The notes: generated by a model not told the origin, from the letters alone. Positions 41,906 through 56,437 are shown, counted from the stretch's first letter. The stretch: 64,000 bases of DNA from Schistocephalus solidus (GCA_017591395.1 WEDG01002556.1:1-64000); one strand, 5' to 3'. Translations and numbers: made by a program.

Positions 41906-44900
41906 AGAAATTTTGGAAATATAATAGCTACTGGGTTGCACAGTACATTGGCGAGTTTTCAAAGTTCAAATGCAGTTATTCGGACCAGACTGGGCTATTT
42001 AGCGATGTCTAGTCTGAGCGATTTTGCCCTCACCAGTGCAGACGAAACGTACAGATCCTCTAGGGAGGAAAAAGTTGGAATTTAGTCGGAACGTGGGGTA
42101 CGATGCGAAGAACAATTAGACCGGCAAGTGAAGACCTATTGGAAGAAATTTGACAGAATGGAGGCTTTGACTTAATCATCTCTCTCCACTGCTCCGTCCG
42201 AAGGCCTGAGAATGGGGATTGAATCCCGGTTTCCTTTAGTGCTCCATAGGTAGTCCGATCAGATTTCGGGGTGCTTCAGCGGATTTCCTTTGAAGCCTAC
42301 AAGCGGATTTATGTTAACCGGAAGTGCGCAATGAAAGTTCTCTTATTAATAAGTGGTTTTACAACCACGATGAAAAAGGTTATCGTATAGCATAGTTTCA
42401 ACTATTATGTACGCTAGTGGTTTTATAGTTTCACCCTGCCAGAGGGATGCTGGAACAAGTTTTTTATGGTCTGTAAATTAATTTTTACCTCCCTTGAGAT
42501 TTCTGCACAACCGAACCTATTTAGCAAAATGGCTAGGACTGCAGCTTTAACAGAGACTGTTGCAATCAACGATCATTTGAAAATGCAAGTGATAAGTATA
42601 TATTATGTAGATAAAGTTCTATTTCCCCAGTAGATGTTTTTGAGGAATGCACTGATAAAGCCCCATGAGCTGTTCACTACACTTGATTGATGATTGCGTT
42701 GCAACATACCCACCTTCTACCGATTGGATTACCTAAAGTTATGGTTTTAATCCTTTTTAAGTGCTGTGTGAAATCCCTCCGCTCATCTAAAACCGAAGCC
42801 AGGCCATCAAATCAACTGCTCACTCTGGCCGCACCATCCCACATTTTTTCCTGCATACGCTTGCTCACAGATGGTAGGATTAACGAGGCACCTGCAGTTG
42901 CATATTAACTCTTCATTCGTTGAGCCTTCTACTTTATTTTTATAGTTGTATCCGTCATATTGCCTTCATCTAGCTGCTTCCCCTAACGAAATTAACTTAT
43001 GCGGTTAGTCTGTTTGCATAATCATGCCTATCCGCACATAGCGACACTATTTTTATAAGAAGGTTGCGGAGTAGTGTTCAGTCTTATAATTTACATAGTA
43101 CGTGTAGATGTGAGAAAATCCTAGAGCAAAATACGGGCCAATGTCACGAAACAGGTGTATGGTCTTGCTACCAAACAAAACATTAATTATATTTGATGTG
43201 CTGTCACACCCAATGAAAATAAGTTAATTATTTTGGTTCTCCTCACTTAAGCCATGCGAAAAACAAAGTGATGCATTCAGAGTATATGTATATGTGCACC
43301 AGTTTAAGATGGTCAACGCGTTTAACGAAACAGTGGTTTAACAGCAATTTTCTACACTTATCTAGAAGACCACCGGGTAGCTTCGTGCGATTTGTCACTA
43401 AGAAATGCGACGATATATACAGCTGTCATCTGAAAGTGGACCTTATCATTTCCATTAGTCGCAGTCATGTATTGTTCGTTACAATTTTCATTATCAGTAT
43501 TGATATCAACAGCATTAACCATGGTTCTAGTAACAGTAGTGTATAGTGGGTAAACACGTTCATCGATTCTCAGAAGTAGACGGAACTAATGAAAGTCACT
43601 AAATGAATCAGAAAAATCCCATACCTACCCACGTGTTGTCCCATTTGACATTAAAGTAAGTCGGGCAAACTGACCACTTCATTGGCGGGGTGAACTTCGT
43701 TAAACTCGGAGCGTTACTTAAGACTAACGTTTCAAACTTCGACGGGCTAATTTCCTTAGTCGTCCTAGGTAGATTTCCATACTAAGTTAAAGCACTGTTG
43801 GCATAGCAAGAAGTAGGAGCCTACGAGTGATACACTTCAATGGCTTTTGATTTATTGGGTGGGCGTCATCCATGGAGCCCAAAAAACAGGCAATTAGCTC
43901 ATTTTATAAGGACCATCAGGGAAACAAAAGTACAGGCATAGACTGAAACATACATGGAGATCTGCCTTGCTGGGGCTGCTTTCATCAGCTAAACTTGAGA
44001 ATGAAGCTAAACAAAAGTTCTGCCAGAGGACAGAAGTGGATCAAGCAATAATTGTATTACAGATCAGCTGTAAGCACTAGAGGCCAGAGTTCTCGAGCTG
44101 GTTCAAGTCTAATCTTCAGAAAACTGGTATAGAGAGAAGAGTTTAGTTGACCAATTTTAGAACCCTTCTAGCCATAGTTGCTAACAGCTGACATCTAAAA
44201 GATCCCTGGCTTTATAGTAGAGCAATTGACTTAACGCTTATCGCCTAAGGAATCCGCGTGCAAACTACGCGTTACATAGCACAAAAATTGACATTTCAGA
44301 CGCCCTTGGCGCTAGTGGTACTTGTTGGTCTGAAACTATCAGCGAATGTCCTGGGTTCAACGTCAATGCTGAATGGTTCCGAAGACTATAGTTTAGCGGA
44401 TCCTAATTATTTATTCGTTATCGGCTTATTGAAAGCTTCGATGAATACCGACTTTGACGAAGTACCACAAAGAACAACGAGTGCGGGGAGTTGAGGCTAA
44501 CGTCAACTAGACACGTTTTTGGTCCTATGTGGTCTTCCCCGATGAAAAGAAATTGAATTTTGCTAGTCCGTGTGTAAAGAATGGCATACTTTCGATGGAC
44601 GGTCGTGTAGATGTAGCAGTGTGATACTCTTGGAGGCTGTTGTTTCTCCCAGAAAGTGTGATTTTGTGCTTTTCGTGGGAAGCAACATTCTTATTCATTT
44701 ATTCTGCTAAACTACAGCAGTTTTAAGTCATACAACACTGAACGCTTGTCATTTTAACAAGACAACTATCATAGACATGCGACCCAGAGGTCAAAACATT
44801 GGCCAACAAACAGTGAAACAAAGAGCCCATTCTCAGCGCAGATGAGAATGTATTGAGTTAGTTCTTCTTGTGTGTATACCAAACTTATCAGTCGGCAGAT

Positions 44901-45166
44901 TGACTCAAGAAGGCTTTTCAGCAAGGTTAGAATGTCTGAGCAAATCAAAAAGTCAACGTCGGATTAAAAACAAGAATAAATATCGTGATTGTATCTCAAA
45001 ACGTAATATAGGCCATGATCATTTTTAATTCAATCAGTTACCTTAAACATGATCGGCTCAGGAGTAGTGGGGCAGCCAGTACCTGGCCATTCTTACGTCA
45101 TATAAAACCCGAAGAAATAAACGTTAGGCGGTTGGATTTCTGTCCAAAAACCGGTTGCCTTGAAAC

Positions 45167-45168
<2 letters not shown>
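41906..45168. other. No recognised gene
   Basis: Only short motif-free frames were seen (the longest about 90 codons, at 43268-43546). Confidence 0.4.

Positions 45169-45228
<60 letters not shown>
45169..45228. repeat. (GA)n microsatellite
   Basis: A pure 60-bp GA tract; the long Arg-Glu repeat it encodes is an artefact. Confidence 0.97.
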
Positions 45229-45232
<4 letters not shown>

Positions 45233-46745
45233 ACTTGTCTTAACCGATTTTCTTGATCTTAACCGACACAGTTCCCTATTTTTAGGACATAATGCGGATA
45301 AAATCTTGCCAGTGTTCCTTTTTGATCCGTTTGCTTGGGTTTAGCTTGTTCAGGTTTACCAGGAGCAGTAACTGTAACCCTAACTAATGTCAACATAGGG
45401 CGCATGAATATGTTTGCGCATGCCTATAATCGTGGGAGAGCTTATGGGTGTTGGATTTTTTGAGCTGCTGCTTCAATTAACCCGGTGCTTAATGAAATAG
45501 GTCGAGGTACTCACATCCTCCAATTTAGGAATATAGTGCGTGTTACATGTAAAGCAGTACGTGAAACCTGATTTGACTGAATTTACGTGACTGTTTTCGA
45601 AATGGAGACTATTTTAGCAAATTTTTATGTGGCAAACTGCGGCAACACATTGAGATAAGGATACAAAAACACGAATGGTTGTCATTGACTTCTTCACAAC
45701 ATTAAAGGCGTGAGCCTTCACGTTAGTCATTATAGCAGCCTAGACTACTTAAAACCATTCCTAACGATTGAGGACTTTAGAATACACGACAAACTGACAC
45801 TATTCAAAATTTAAAATCCATACTGGCTTCGAATACAGACAGACGTAAGATCAGGCTAAAACAAGTTCGAAGGGTCAGCTGAATAAGAGCTTGATGGAGC
45901 AAGGTACAACAAAGTGTTGGGAGATCGCATTCAGATAAAATAGACCGATATTATTTGTAGTTTTACAAGTAAATTTTTCTGTCATCTATTTTATTACAAT
46001 TAGCTGTTATCAGGTAGCTTTTTCTTCTCAACAGTAATTAGAATACATTCAAAAGCCTACTATGTTGACGACTTTAATACCTGCGACCGGAATTCTGCAA
46101 AATTATCTATGATTAAAAAACACAACTTCCCAAAATCACAAGCCCAAGAACCAGTCTGAACACTTTGAGCATGAATGAGTTGATATAATGTGGAAATACT
46201 GCGTTATACATTTCGAATCTTTAGCAATCGGGCGTCCAATGGAAATAACGAAACTTTACACAGAGGTTAAACAAAAGCCATATCGAATTGAAGAAATATG
46301 TTTAAGTAGTTGACTTGTGATATTATAAGTAATGCCTTTTGGAGGTCATGGGAAAATTATTGCTGTAACCTGCTTTGTGTCATTGGCACACAGGGTGTGG
46401 AATCGTGATCTTTTTGCTTAATAATCTGCTAAGTTTAGGTTGAATTCAACGATATGGGCCTGCTTATGAGGTTGCCCAAAACTGCATACATCTCAAAATA
46501 CAATTCACGTAAGCATTGCCCTCCAAATGCTACTCTTTCTCCACTTCCTAACAACATTTACTCAGGAAAAGCATGAGCAACTCCTAATCATCATGTGTAC
46601 CACCATGATCATCAAAAACCTACTCATTTAAAAGGCCTGGGAAACTATATTCCTGTAGAAGGCAAAGTGGGTTGACTGTATCTGGTAGTTGCTTGGAAAC
46701 TTTTCATCTGTTCATTTTCTATTTCCTGTGGGCCAAGAACTTTCC
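45229..46745. other. No recognised gene
   Basis: Nothing was recognised in this AT-rich stretch. Confidence 0.4.
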
Positions 46746-47060
46746 TCTACAACGGGCCACGTTGTAGATGCATTAGACCAGCAGGGAGCCAGATCAATGC
46801 ACAGGTAGCATTATTTTGGAAGTGAACCCATAACAAATGCCACACATGGTGGGGAGGAGCCTGTGGTGGCACGCCTGGGCGCAGATCCACGCCGTCCGAA
46901 ACACCTGTGCCAGACCCCACCTCTGGGTTTTTGACTCTATCATGACACCAGTCTCAGGTGGTTGAGGGAGAAGAGAGTGCGGTGGATGTAGCACAAGATA
47001 ATGTAACTCCCGTGCAAGTCACCGTCATTACGCTCACCCTGCTTCGGGGTGCATGGTGAG
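46746..47060 (+). repeat. Dispersed repeat C, copy 2
   Basis: This is the counterpart of 34491-34790, opening with ACAACGGGCCACGTTGTAGA and ending in a TGCAAGTCACCGTCATTACG block. It is more GC-rich than its surroundings. Confidence 0.6.
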
Positions 47061-49600
47061 CATAGTCGAAATCGACGGTCGCACTCTCGTGTGCTAAAAA
47101 TAACTTAGTAGAAACTGGTACTTTTTCTATCCCTGATATCCCGTTCTGGCAACCGCAGGGACCGGAAGGAGCTCATTGAAACGGTGATCTTCTTGAAATG
47201 TACCGAAATCAAACGAACTTAAAAAAATTGAACTGAGCAGAGAGATGCTCATTAACTAAACGAAAAAGTAAAAAGCTCATGAGGCTTCTACGCAAGCAAT
47301 GGAGGCTTCCGTGTGGGATTTTCGGCAACTAGCTTTTCTGTGGCAATTGCTGAATTCCTTCAAGTCATTCGTGGAAGATGCTATTTCGCTGGCTTCTTAT
47401 ATCTCAAGGACTATCGCGAAGTGGAAACCTGGCTACGACCAAAAACTGAATCTCGAGGAAAATATGCTCATTGCAGGAATTAGTATACTAATTTTGCGCC
47501 TGCAGAGTAGCATTATGTAGTTCTAAAAGCGTTTATTTACTAGTACTTCAGTTCTATGGAAATCGGGCGGGTACTTAGCCATTGCAAATGGGAGGAATCT
47601 CGAGTTGAAACATTCAAGGGTAAAACACTAGCATGAAGATGAGAAGGGAAGAATGAGGACTTATAGTAAAACAAGATCGAAGTGTATCGTCAACTTACGT
47701 TGGATTTACACTGCAATGTCAATTTGGGTATCGTCTGATCGAAAAATTTGAGCATATTTAAAGACTGCCTTCCGAGATGGTCAACTCTTGTCTGCACTAC
47801 ACCATCAAATCAGCATTAACTAAGGGCTTAAAATATCCCAAGTTCACGGTATCTCGAATTCCAGAACTCACAGTAAAAATGGTACAGGCCAAAAAAGGGC
47901 TCCATTAAGTACTAGTAAAGGAACTTAGTGGTCATACGAATCACCCGTTAAGTAAGTTAAACCATGCACGGTTTGGAAGAGCACTTTTGGAACCGACAAA
48001 CGTGTGACACGTTTTCCAGGAAATGTCCTGCAGTTAGCGAATAAGTTCACCTAATAGAATTTTAACCAGTAGGTTAAAAACGTGAGCGGCCTATGTATAA
48101 TTTAAGAGTAAAATTCGTTATTTATGACGTGAGCTTAGTTCAAAGTAATGCAGTTACTCAATCCTTTAGATATTAAGAGATGTTTACAATTAATTCCAAC
48201 CAAACTTATAATAAAGGCTCGAATAGCTTATATTCAAGATAGTTTTTGCTTAAATATAACAAACTGTTTATGGGATATCCACCGAAATGCATTTATGGCA
48301 GATCCTATCTTTCAGTCTATGATTGTTTTCTGAAAAGCCGGTGCATGTGGCACTTTAGGAAGAAATATGAAATGTCTAACATTTGCTGAGAAAAAAAGTC
48401 AGTTTTTATATTTTTCCGTGCTAAAAATTCCTAAAGAACAAACTGTCTGGTTGTTACTTGTACTCTCCTTTTAAGGCAAATTTTCAAAGTACATAACTGT
48501 ATTAATATCGTTGATGACGGCCGTGAGTTTGAAAGCCAAAAAATTCTAGAAACGATGTTCTATGTACAGTGGGCTTGTTACTTCCTCAAACGGAAAAGTG
48601 CTCTTCAAACAGCCTGTATTTGTTTTCGGAATCCCATTCAGCTTACCCCAGAGGAACACAAATTTAAAGAGACGAAGAGTATTGTCTTCCACAGATTTAC
48701 TGCTGCATAACAGTTCTGTTTTTTTCAAAAAAGAATAATTGGGTAAAGTCTAGGATCTTTTGCAATTAAGTTTTCTCAAGAAATGGCAAGCAACCACTTT
48801 TTTAATATGTAAATTCAATTTTCATTAAAATACTTTTAAAGTCTTTAAGACATAAAGGAGTTTGATCAATTCCCTTCGAAATATCATGACCTAAAAGAAG
48901 TATCTGCGATCTACCTTCATTATAACTGGTAGTGGGGATATCAGGGTTTTAAAAGGGCAAACGTTTAAATTTAATATGAACTACTGAGCAGTCGTTGGGA
49001 AATAAGATCATTGCGTCTGCAAGGCTCCAGTCAGGTCTATTATTCTTTAGTTTTTGTTATCCTTTTTTCAGTTGAGAAACCTCTGTCTTGTTAATTGTCT
49101 TTCAATGATACATGCAGTTTTGTATCAAAACTGCTTTCATGTTTGTAATGTCTGCCATACAACTGCTATCGCATCCCATAAGTGACGCGCCATGGGTTGA
49201 ACGTGTGCTGGTAAGTCAACCATAGCACAAAATATCTGCTGTGAGACTTATTTCTCATTCAGAGGTTTTACTCCACCCCTAATAATAGAGAATATTTTTG
49301 TTATTTGGGAGGCTGCTCTTTATATGTTCCCCGAATGACTTAGCAATAATAGTTATAATTCATGCGTTTTAACTGTGTGCGATTCATGCAGCTTCTATAG
49401 CATGCTCCCCCTGTTCTCAATACCGCTATCATTGCTGTCCTCAAGAACACATCAAAGGCAATAAAGTTTGTTCTAACAAGTAGTTATACAGTTGCTATGG
49501 TGAGCACGAAAGACAGTGGGGCAAATGGGTCGAAATGACAGAAGAGAACCACTGAAGGGCTTCGATATGTAATCAAGTTTGAGGTTTTGGCCATGTGCTC
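47061..49600. other. No recognised gene
   Basis: Short frames only (47299-47520 plus, 48148-48333 plus, 48728-48546 minus), with no motifs. Confidence 0.4.
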
Positions 49601-49610
49601 GGAAAGCATA

Positions 49611-49963
49611 CTATTGACCATCACTGTCAGATGGATTGTTGTTCATATAAAATGAGGCTAAGGTTCGCATTTCAGATGTATGTAGCAGTAGGGGGGGCGT
49701 CTGCTGGTTGAGTATTGGCATCATTTCGTTGCTTGTGTGAGCTTTCAAAATCATTGACGTGTCCATCGTCAGATATAAAAGTGGCGGAGGTGGTTTCGTG
49801 GGGCCCTGTTTGCTGGCGACAGATCGATACATCGATCGAATGAGTTCTCCTTGAAGGCCCAGGCTTCCGAAAATTTGCGGCTTGTCTTACTCCGGGTGTG
49901 GGAACTTATCTTCGTTGCTGTGAAGCTAAACTCCGGATCCGTTTCGTAGGTGTGGTTAGCCAA
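49611..49963 (-). mobile_element. Penelope-like element, GIY-YIG C-terminal remnant (copy 1)
   Basis: The frame 49963-49769 reads YETDPEFSFTATKI, then SRKFSEAWAFKENSFDRCID and LSPANRAPRNHLR. This matches the end of the GIY-YIG region of Penelope-like elements as I know it from flatworms (ETGHEF-F-ATKI, SRELIEAW, NSINRCIDL-PAYRALR). The remaining sequence down to 49611 is its probable 3' tail. The RT portion is not seen upstream (50-51.5 kb). Confidence 0.6.
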
Positions 49964-50063
49964 TTTCTGTTTACATATTTTACTTAGGAAACGGTTAGCA
50001 CCACTTAGAATGCATTTGCCGTAAATTGCAAACTAGTTGCAACTACAATTACAGCATTTAATC

Positions 50064-50093
50064 ACTATCATCATACCCATAATCATCACCATG

Positions 50094-50140
<47 letters not shown>

Positions 50141-50240
50141 CATCACTATCATCAACAACAGCATCATCATCATCCTCCTCCTCATCATGATCATCATCCT
50201 CATCATCCTCATCAGCATCAACATCGTTGTCGTCGTCATT
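50064..50240. repeat. (CAT)n / (ATG)n trinucleotide array
   Basis: About 177 bp of imperfect CAT units with CCT and CAA variants. The poly-Ile and poly-Met translations are artefacts. Confidence 0.95.
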
Positions 50241-51444
50241 ACGTGATTCGATGGCTTGGAAAACAGACTCAATGACAGATCCCTATTTTGTCTTAATCGA
50301 CCAACCTTATTATAGCTCTAATCACTTCCTATGCTTTAACTCGGACGTGAACTTCCTTAGTGTCATGAAATAATTTAACTCAACGACGCGCGAAATTAAT
50401 CTACAGCATTTGTGTTCAAAAACGGCCTTGATCTGTTAGCTTTTCTGTTGGTAACCGCCGTTTTCGAATGTTTCTTAGTCAAACAGAGATCCAAAGCTCT
50501 GTGCACAATAAACCGAGACATTTCTGGAGACCGATCTGGGTAGGTGAGGGGCTATTAAACGTTGCTATAGCTATATACACGCTGACGAGTGCGGGCAACT
50601 AGCCAATCGGGCTTTACGTTCCATCATCGGCTTACGCGTGACGACCTTAATTCTGATGAGGACTGGTTCTTGAAGACCCGCCTTTGTCATATCCACTAGA
50701 TGCTCCAAGACAGTCTGTGTCATTATGAACGCGACCAATACTATAGCGCCAGATGAGACTAATTACTTCTCGCCTCGAAAAGGTGGTCACATTTCTGATG
50801 TACGAAGCAGTGACAAACGGGGAAACTTCATGTTGCTAGCTGGAACACCCGCAATAAAGGCCAAAGTTCGCTATTTTTAAGAGATGGCATTGACAAAACC
50901 TGTCAGCCTGGTGTTGTCCTGCCTGAAACCGTCAAATAATAACTAAAGTTGGCTGCAAACTCGAATAATATATAGCCTTTGTCAACTTATTGCTTTTGGT
51001 GGCTAAATTACAAATGAATTGGCATACATACTCTTTCTCACGAGGAAGAAGATATTCGTCTTCCACCACCTGAAGCAAATATTTGCTTCCTCATTGCGGA
51101 AGCACCGCCGCGAAGCTTAGGGGCACCGTTGTTAACTGCACAGTGAACTGTTAGCGCAAATTAGACTGTCCACTCTCGAGAGTGTGACTGTCTGAAAAGT
51201 CTGAAAAGTGCCAGACTCGGAAACTTAAGTTCTCAAGTTCCGATGTGTTTGCACGGTTGACCACCGCCGTCCAGAATTCACAAAAGCTGAAACAGCTTGA
51301 CGCGCTGACACCCTCATAGAGAAGAGGAAATGACCTTGATCATAAACGTCCTTGCTGAGAAGTTGTTTTCTCACTTTGGCCGCAGAATGACAAACCTCGA
51401 GAGTGGATATCAGTCTGCAATATTCAACTGGCGGATGATGATAC
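50241..51444. other. No recognised gene
   Basis: A 14-bp palindrome (CACTCTCGAGAGTG) lies at about 51171-51184, followed by a duplicated GTCTGAAAA word. No coding similarity was found. Confidence 0.4.
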
Positions 51445-51581
51445 TCAGCCGGATTGTTGGAGATCTATAATTTGGAACATCGGATCATCAGGCTGTATCA
51501 TCGTGGTGCCGGGTAAATGGATCTTATTAGACCATGACTTGAAAGTTCCAGTGGATCCATTCTTTACTGATAGAAAATAAC

Positions 51582-51633
51582 CGTTGGGTAGGTTAAAAAT
51601 CAACCAGAAGATTAGAACGAAGAATAACCTCAT
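51582..51633 (-). CDS. Candidate signal-peptide exon (possibly of the transferrin gene)
   Basis: ATG at 51633 in a good context (ACCATGA) opens a 62-codon frame that begins MRLFFVLIFWLIFNLPN, a strong signal-peptide-like hydrophobic start. A GT after AAC G would give phase 1 and join to exon A as N-A-T-V-R-W-C, but that donor (GTTATT) is weak. The better donor TCA|GTAAAG (exon end 51568) is phase 0 and would not fit exon A directly. The link across about 15.8 kb is an inference; this may be a separate secreted peptide or chance. Confidence 0.3.
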
Positions 51634-54600
51634 GGTGCGTGAGCGGTTGTCTCGCTATTAAGAAACAATTTCCAAGTTAGTTGGCCTGCTGCATGTGATT
51701 TTTCCTGGGCCCCTCTGGCGTCGCTATTCAAACAATACTCCCCATCCCTCCATGAATGAGCCTGGGCTCCGGAATTCACCCTTGCGGGAGATCAGAGTTG
51801 CGTAGGGAACAGGACTGCTCACAAAAAGCTACAAGACCAGTCGGACTTCACATCTGAGTGGTTTGAGAATATATTTCAGTGGATGTGGCACACGGAGTAT
51901 GTGCACAAGTACCATTCTGTACCCTATCTTCCGAGTGCCTCAACTACAGAGACATCAGATTGCGAAACATAATCGTCAGGACCTTCTCCGATATCTTCCT
52001 CGGCCTTGTCCGTTTAGCCATACGGGCACGGACAGACAAGAAGGAAGGCCTTCTTCGCTCCGGCGGTGGCATTGAATCCGTGAGCAATAGAAATGCTTCT
52101 GTTAGCAAAAGATTCTTATCCATCTTATTGGTACCGTATTTCTGCTGGCCATAAAAGCTACTGGCATGCTCGTTTATTCCAAACCATATGCTGGGCACAC
52201 CATCAAATTAAATGACTGCATGCTCATGAATACTCTTAAAAGAAAAAGCACTTATCTGCCATTAATGGAGGTCATCAAGTCCGTGTCATCTCGTTAATTT
52301 TATATGACTACGAAACAGGCCAAGTTGCCGGAACAGTAGACGGCTGGGTACAATCAAGGTAAGAATCAGGTTTTAACACCCAAAACGGTGACTAAACTAA
52401 CAATTTTGTCGAACTTGAAAAAGTGGACCGATAACAAGAAGAAATAGTACAGTAGGGGAGTAAAGGTTAGTAATAAAGAAAGGTAAGCAATAGAAAGTCA
52501 ACAGTCTTCCGGTTCCAGAAACTTCAGAACCAGAGTTGGGAAGGTTCATTACACACCACAGAAAAAAGTGGTTAGAATGCTTATAAATGTTTTCACTGGA
52601 AATCAATTAATGCTGCTCACTTAGGGGTGGGTATATGGCAAATAACAGCAAAATTCTTCTCTAGAGTGCGTGCAAAATTCTTGTATGCAAGAACCTCACT
52701 TATCTGCAAACCGCTTTATCCTTCCCATTTCCAGAAGACACGACGATGCTGAAATTTTCGACGGATTCCGTTGTTGGGAGGCTACTAGAAATGGCCGACA
52801 TACCGTCGTTAGGAGCAAGGTTTTTATAAACAATATTTAATATGACACAGGTCACAGTACCCTGTCAAAAGAAGAAATTCATCCGTCTGTAAGAAGCATG
52901 CAGGCATTTGTAGCTACTTAAGCCTACTCCTGTTGAGTAATCATGTGAATGGTCCCCGTAACCAAATGAATGCTATAAACTGCATAAGGAGTTCATAGAG
53001 CGAATAGATAATTGCATGAAAATAAGTTAATTCGCGTTTAGGAAAGGTGCAATTTTCGAAACAGTTGGGGCTTCCTCGAGAACCCACCGAGTTAAATTAT
53101 ATTTTGAGTCGAACCCAGTTTATATTTTTTAACGCTTTTGACAGGGAAATACAAAATATGAGACTTTTTGAACATTTGGGAGTTTCATTCTATGGACAAA
53201 TTTTATGCACGGATAGAGGTAGCGCGACTATTCCATTATCAATGGGGATAAGATTATGATATATTATATACTAACCCGTCTCTATAGTATCGCATCATGA
53301 TAGAAAGGGAATCGCCCTGACATTCTGGTTTATATTTCGCAAATTAATTTTAAAATATAATCGAAGATAATGAGTTTAGAGTAAAAATTCCTAGACCACC
53401 TATAAAATACTTATTATCTCCAATTTTCTCGACTTTTATTTTATCTCCTACTTATTCCTTCATATGTCAGCTACTTGAAGACTGATATAAGGTCCTCGCA
53501 AACCAAATCTTCGTTCAACAGCACTTTAGAACAGTCGGATAGAGTTCATTCGTTGCACATTATCAACGAGCAGAAACATTGCGAGAGGGGACAGTATATA
53601 AAGCGTAAAATGTTTTGCTTTTGTTAGTATCGTATTTCTCAACTAGAGAACACCGAAGTGATGGGCCTAGTCCTGGTTAACAAATTTTGCCAGCGTTTTA
53701 GTGCAACCCGTTGTCTTTTATATTTTATCGATAAAACTATTCAGTTTTGACGTTATTTCTATTACTGGACGGGCAACTGAAGTAAATACCACCCAGAGAG
53801 CAGGTGCGCTCCTGAATTTACTTCCCCGAGCAAAATCAGTGTTGGCAGCTGCTATAAACGCGGATGTTCCTTGGCAGTGCTCACCTTAGCGACAGACCCC
53901 GTCTAGGTTTGGGAATAACCATGACTTTATAGAGACAGTAATTTTTATGTACTCTTCTTAGATGCCGAAGAAATGGACCTGCGCAGCGACAATCGAAACA
54001 TTCCTCAGTAGATCATCCGTTAAGCTTTCTGCACGTAATATCAACTATCGAAACACTCAGAAGGTACTGCTGGAAGGACATGAATAAAAACCAACACATG
54101 TTTATTTTTCCTGTCTTCGTATGTTTCTGTCATTTGCTGACTTCTTTGGATTCTGTTTCATCCACACATACCTGTGCATCTAAGGGTATCATTCAAAAAC
54201 GAATCCGTTGAGCTAAAAGGGCCTGAAAATCCAGCATATTCAAGGCTATATAAGTTTCCTATTTTGTATAACAGATAGTACTGGTGACTACAAATATATT
54301 TTAAAGGGGTATATAAGTACTGAAAACAATGAATTGTGTGGAAAGTATCTTGCCTGCTTTAACCTGAGAGACGTTAATGATGCTCATATCTCAAGTTTAT
54401 GAGGAGTAAGGGAGTATTTCTGCGTAAACCATCATGGGAAATATTTTCTAATTGCTGTTGTTTGAGAAGACCAGTTTCATTCTCATTTCCTGACTGAATT
54501 CGACGTAGAAGCACTCTTGCGGGATATGATTTGCAAACTACCTCAACGTAAAGGGAAGTTGGCAATATATGTATTATATCTAAGTACATATTCAGAGATA

Positions 54601-56437
54601 TTGACCATATCTAAATACTCAGTAATTTTGCTGTGTTGTTTGCGTGTGAAGACAGTTGTTACTCATTTTTACGTGAATAAGAATTTTATAGCATAACAGT
54701 TCCTTATACCGAAGCCTAGATTCGACTTCCTCCCGTGTATCCTTGTCTTCCAACGCACCCTAATGAGGTAATATGGATAACTTTTGACAGTCTTACTGGT
54801 TTTCAGGCTCTACAAATTGGCTTTAAAGCAATGCAAGCTCCTTTATATTATGGCTTTTTTTCCTCTACGCTAAATTTTTCTACCAAATACCAGAAAGGAG
54901 CGTTTATTCGAGCGTAAGTTGGGTGGCTGTAACTGCCTTCGGTATCAGACAAATTTTGATGTTGTGTCGACCATAGTACCGGTCGAAGGTAGCTTCTTTG
55001 CTTTTTTGGTTTTGCATATACAAATATAATCACGATGCAATTCTTATGGCCCCCAGCAAACATGTCAGTGCTGTTTACCTACTCTTTTAAGGCCAAATTT
55101 GTCATTTATTAGTCCGCAAAATTTATACATGAGAGTTTACATAGCCGGGTTTATTTGAGATTAATTGCATGAAAACGTTAAACAACAGAGCGCTTACTTT
55201 CTGACTAGGCACAATTTAATTAAATTAAATAGATTTATCAAGGACCTCTTTGTTTCATAAAGCCAGGTTCCCACATCCAGAGGTGAGTGCTCGCCATGGA
55301 TTTGCATGACAATGTTTTGATAAGCAGCCTTCTGCAATCAATTGATTGCCCGGTAACTTTGAAAGGGTTTACTTGACGGCGTTATAATAATCCTTTTGTT
55401 TTCTCTCTTTTTTGCCTTTTTTAGGGAGAATAAAGTAAAACGCAGTATTTTACCTTTGATTAAAGTGTTTGGAACTACTTTGTTTCTTCATTGTCCTTTA
55501 TGAAAATAAAAGTGACGACTCAGTACGCGTTTTCGTTTTCTGGTAAGTAGTCACGGGTTTCACCACTGGAACAATAATTTTGCACTATCAAATCTGAATG
55601 AATCACATTAGTTGGTCAACCAAATACACTATTCCGGGTAAGACAATAATCAAATGAATGTATTTTTGGGTTTGTCCGTCATAAGCTACGTTAGTTACTG
55701 CATTATCTTGAAAATATATCCAACGCAATTTGCAAAACTATTGGTTTCGTGAATTTAACTTATGAAACGACGTGTCTTACTGCATTTTTCAGGAGAATTT
55801 GGAAGTTTCCAAATGTGTTACGTAATATATTTCACACATAAAACAACGCGAAGTAATTATAGTTGTTATTTTCCCATTGAAAAAAATGCCTTCGAGTACA
55901 GCCACAATAGGGCCCGCAATATCATACTGAATTTAGCGAAAATTATTTTTCCTACTGACTTCAAGACCTCCGTGGACATTGCTTTCAAAAATAATGGAAC
56001 ATTTCAGAAATTTTTGTGGTGACAGGCTTTGCCATCAGGAAGAGAAAAGTAACTGGATAAATAAAATCCATTGGATCCAGTTCCTCGATTTGCTAAATTC
56101 AATAGCTCCCCTCCTTTAGCGAACTATGACAAAACGTCTTAAAATATTAGCACTTCATGTCACCAAGTACTAGGGAAAACTTACAAAATGGCTTGTTTCG
56201 AATGGATAGAGTGCATCAGTTTATTACGTGTTATAATTAATTAGATGCTGTGCCTTGTAATCGTATCTAACAGAAAGCACACGAGGAAGGCTGAGGGACC
56301 CATAAATGAACTAAAACCCTCACAGCTGTGCCATGGTGTGGCAGAATATTGGCGAAGCACGTGTCAGTATGGTAAATCAGGGGCAAGAGATGGGAATAAA
56401 AACTCCTACCGATTCCGGAGGCTTGCACTACCTTACA
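51634..56437. other. No recognised gene
   Basis: A GC-richer patch at about 51720-52160 has open frames on both strands (51863-52154 plus, 52198-51944 minus) but no family I recognise. Elsewhere the frames are short. Confidence 0.35.

Noticed and set aside
50033..50272. Poly-Met / poly-Ile proteins
   Set aside because: Product of the CAT trinucleotide array on each strand.
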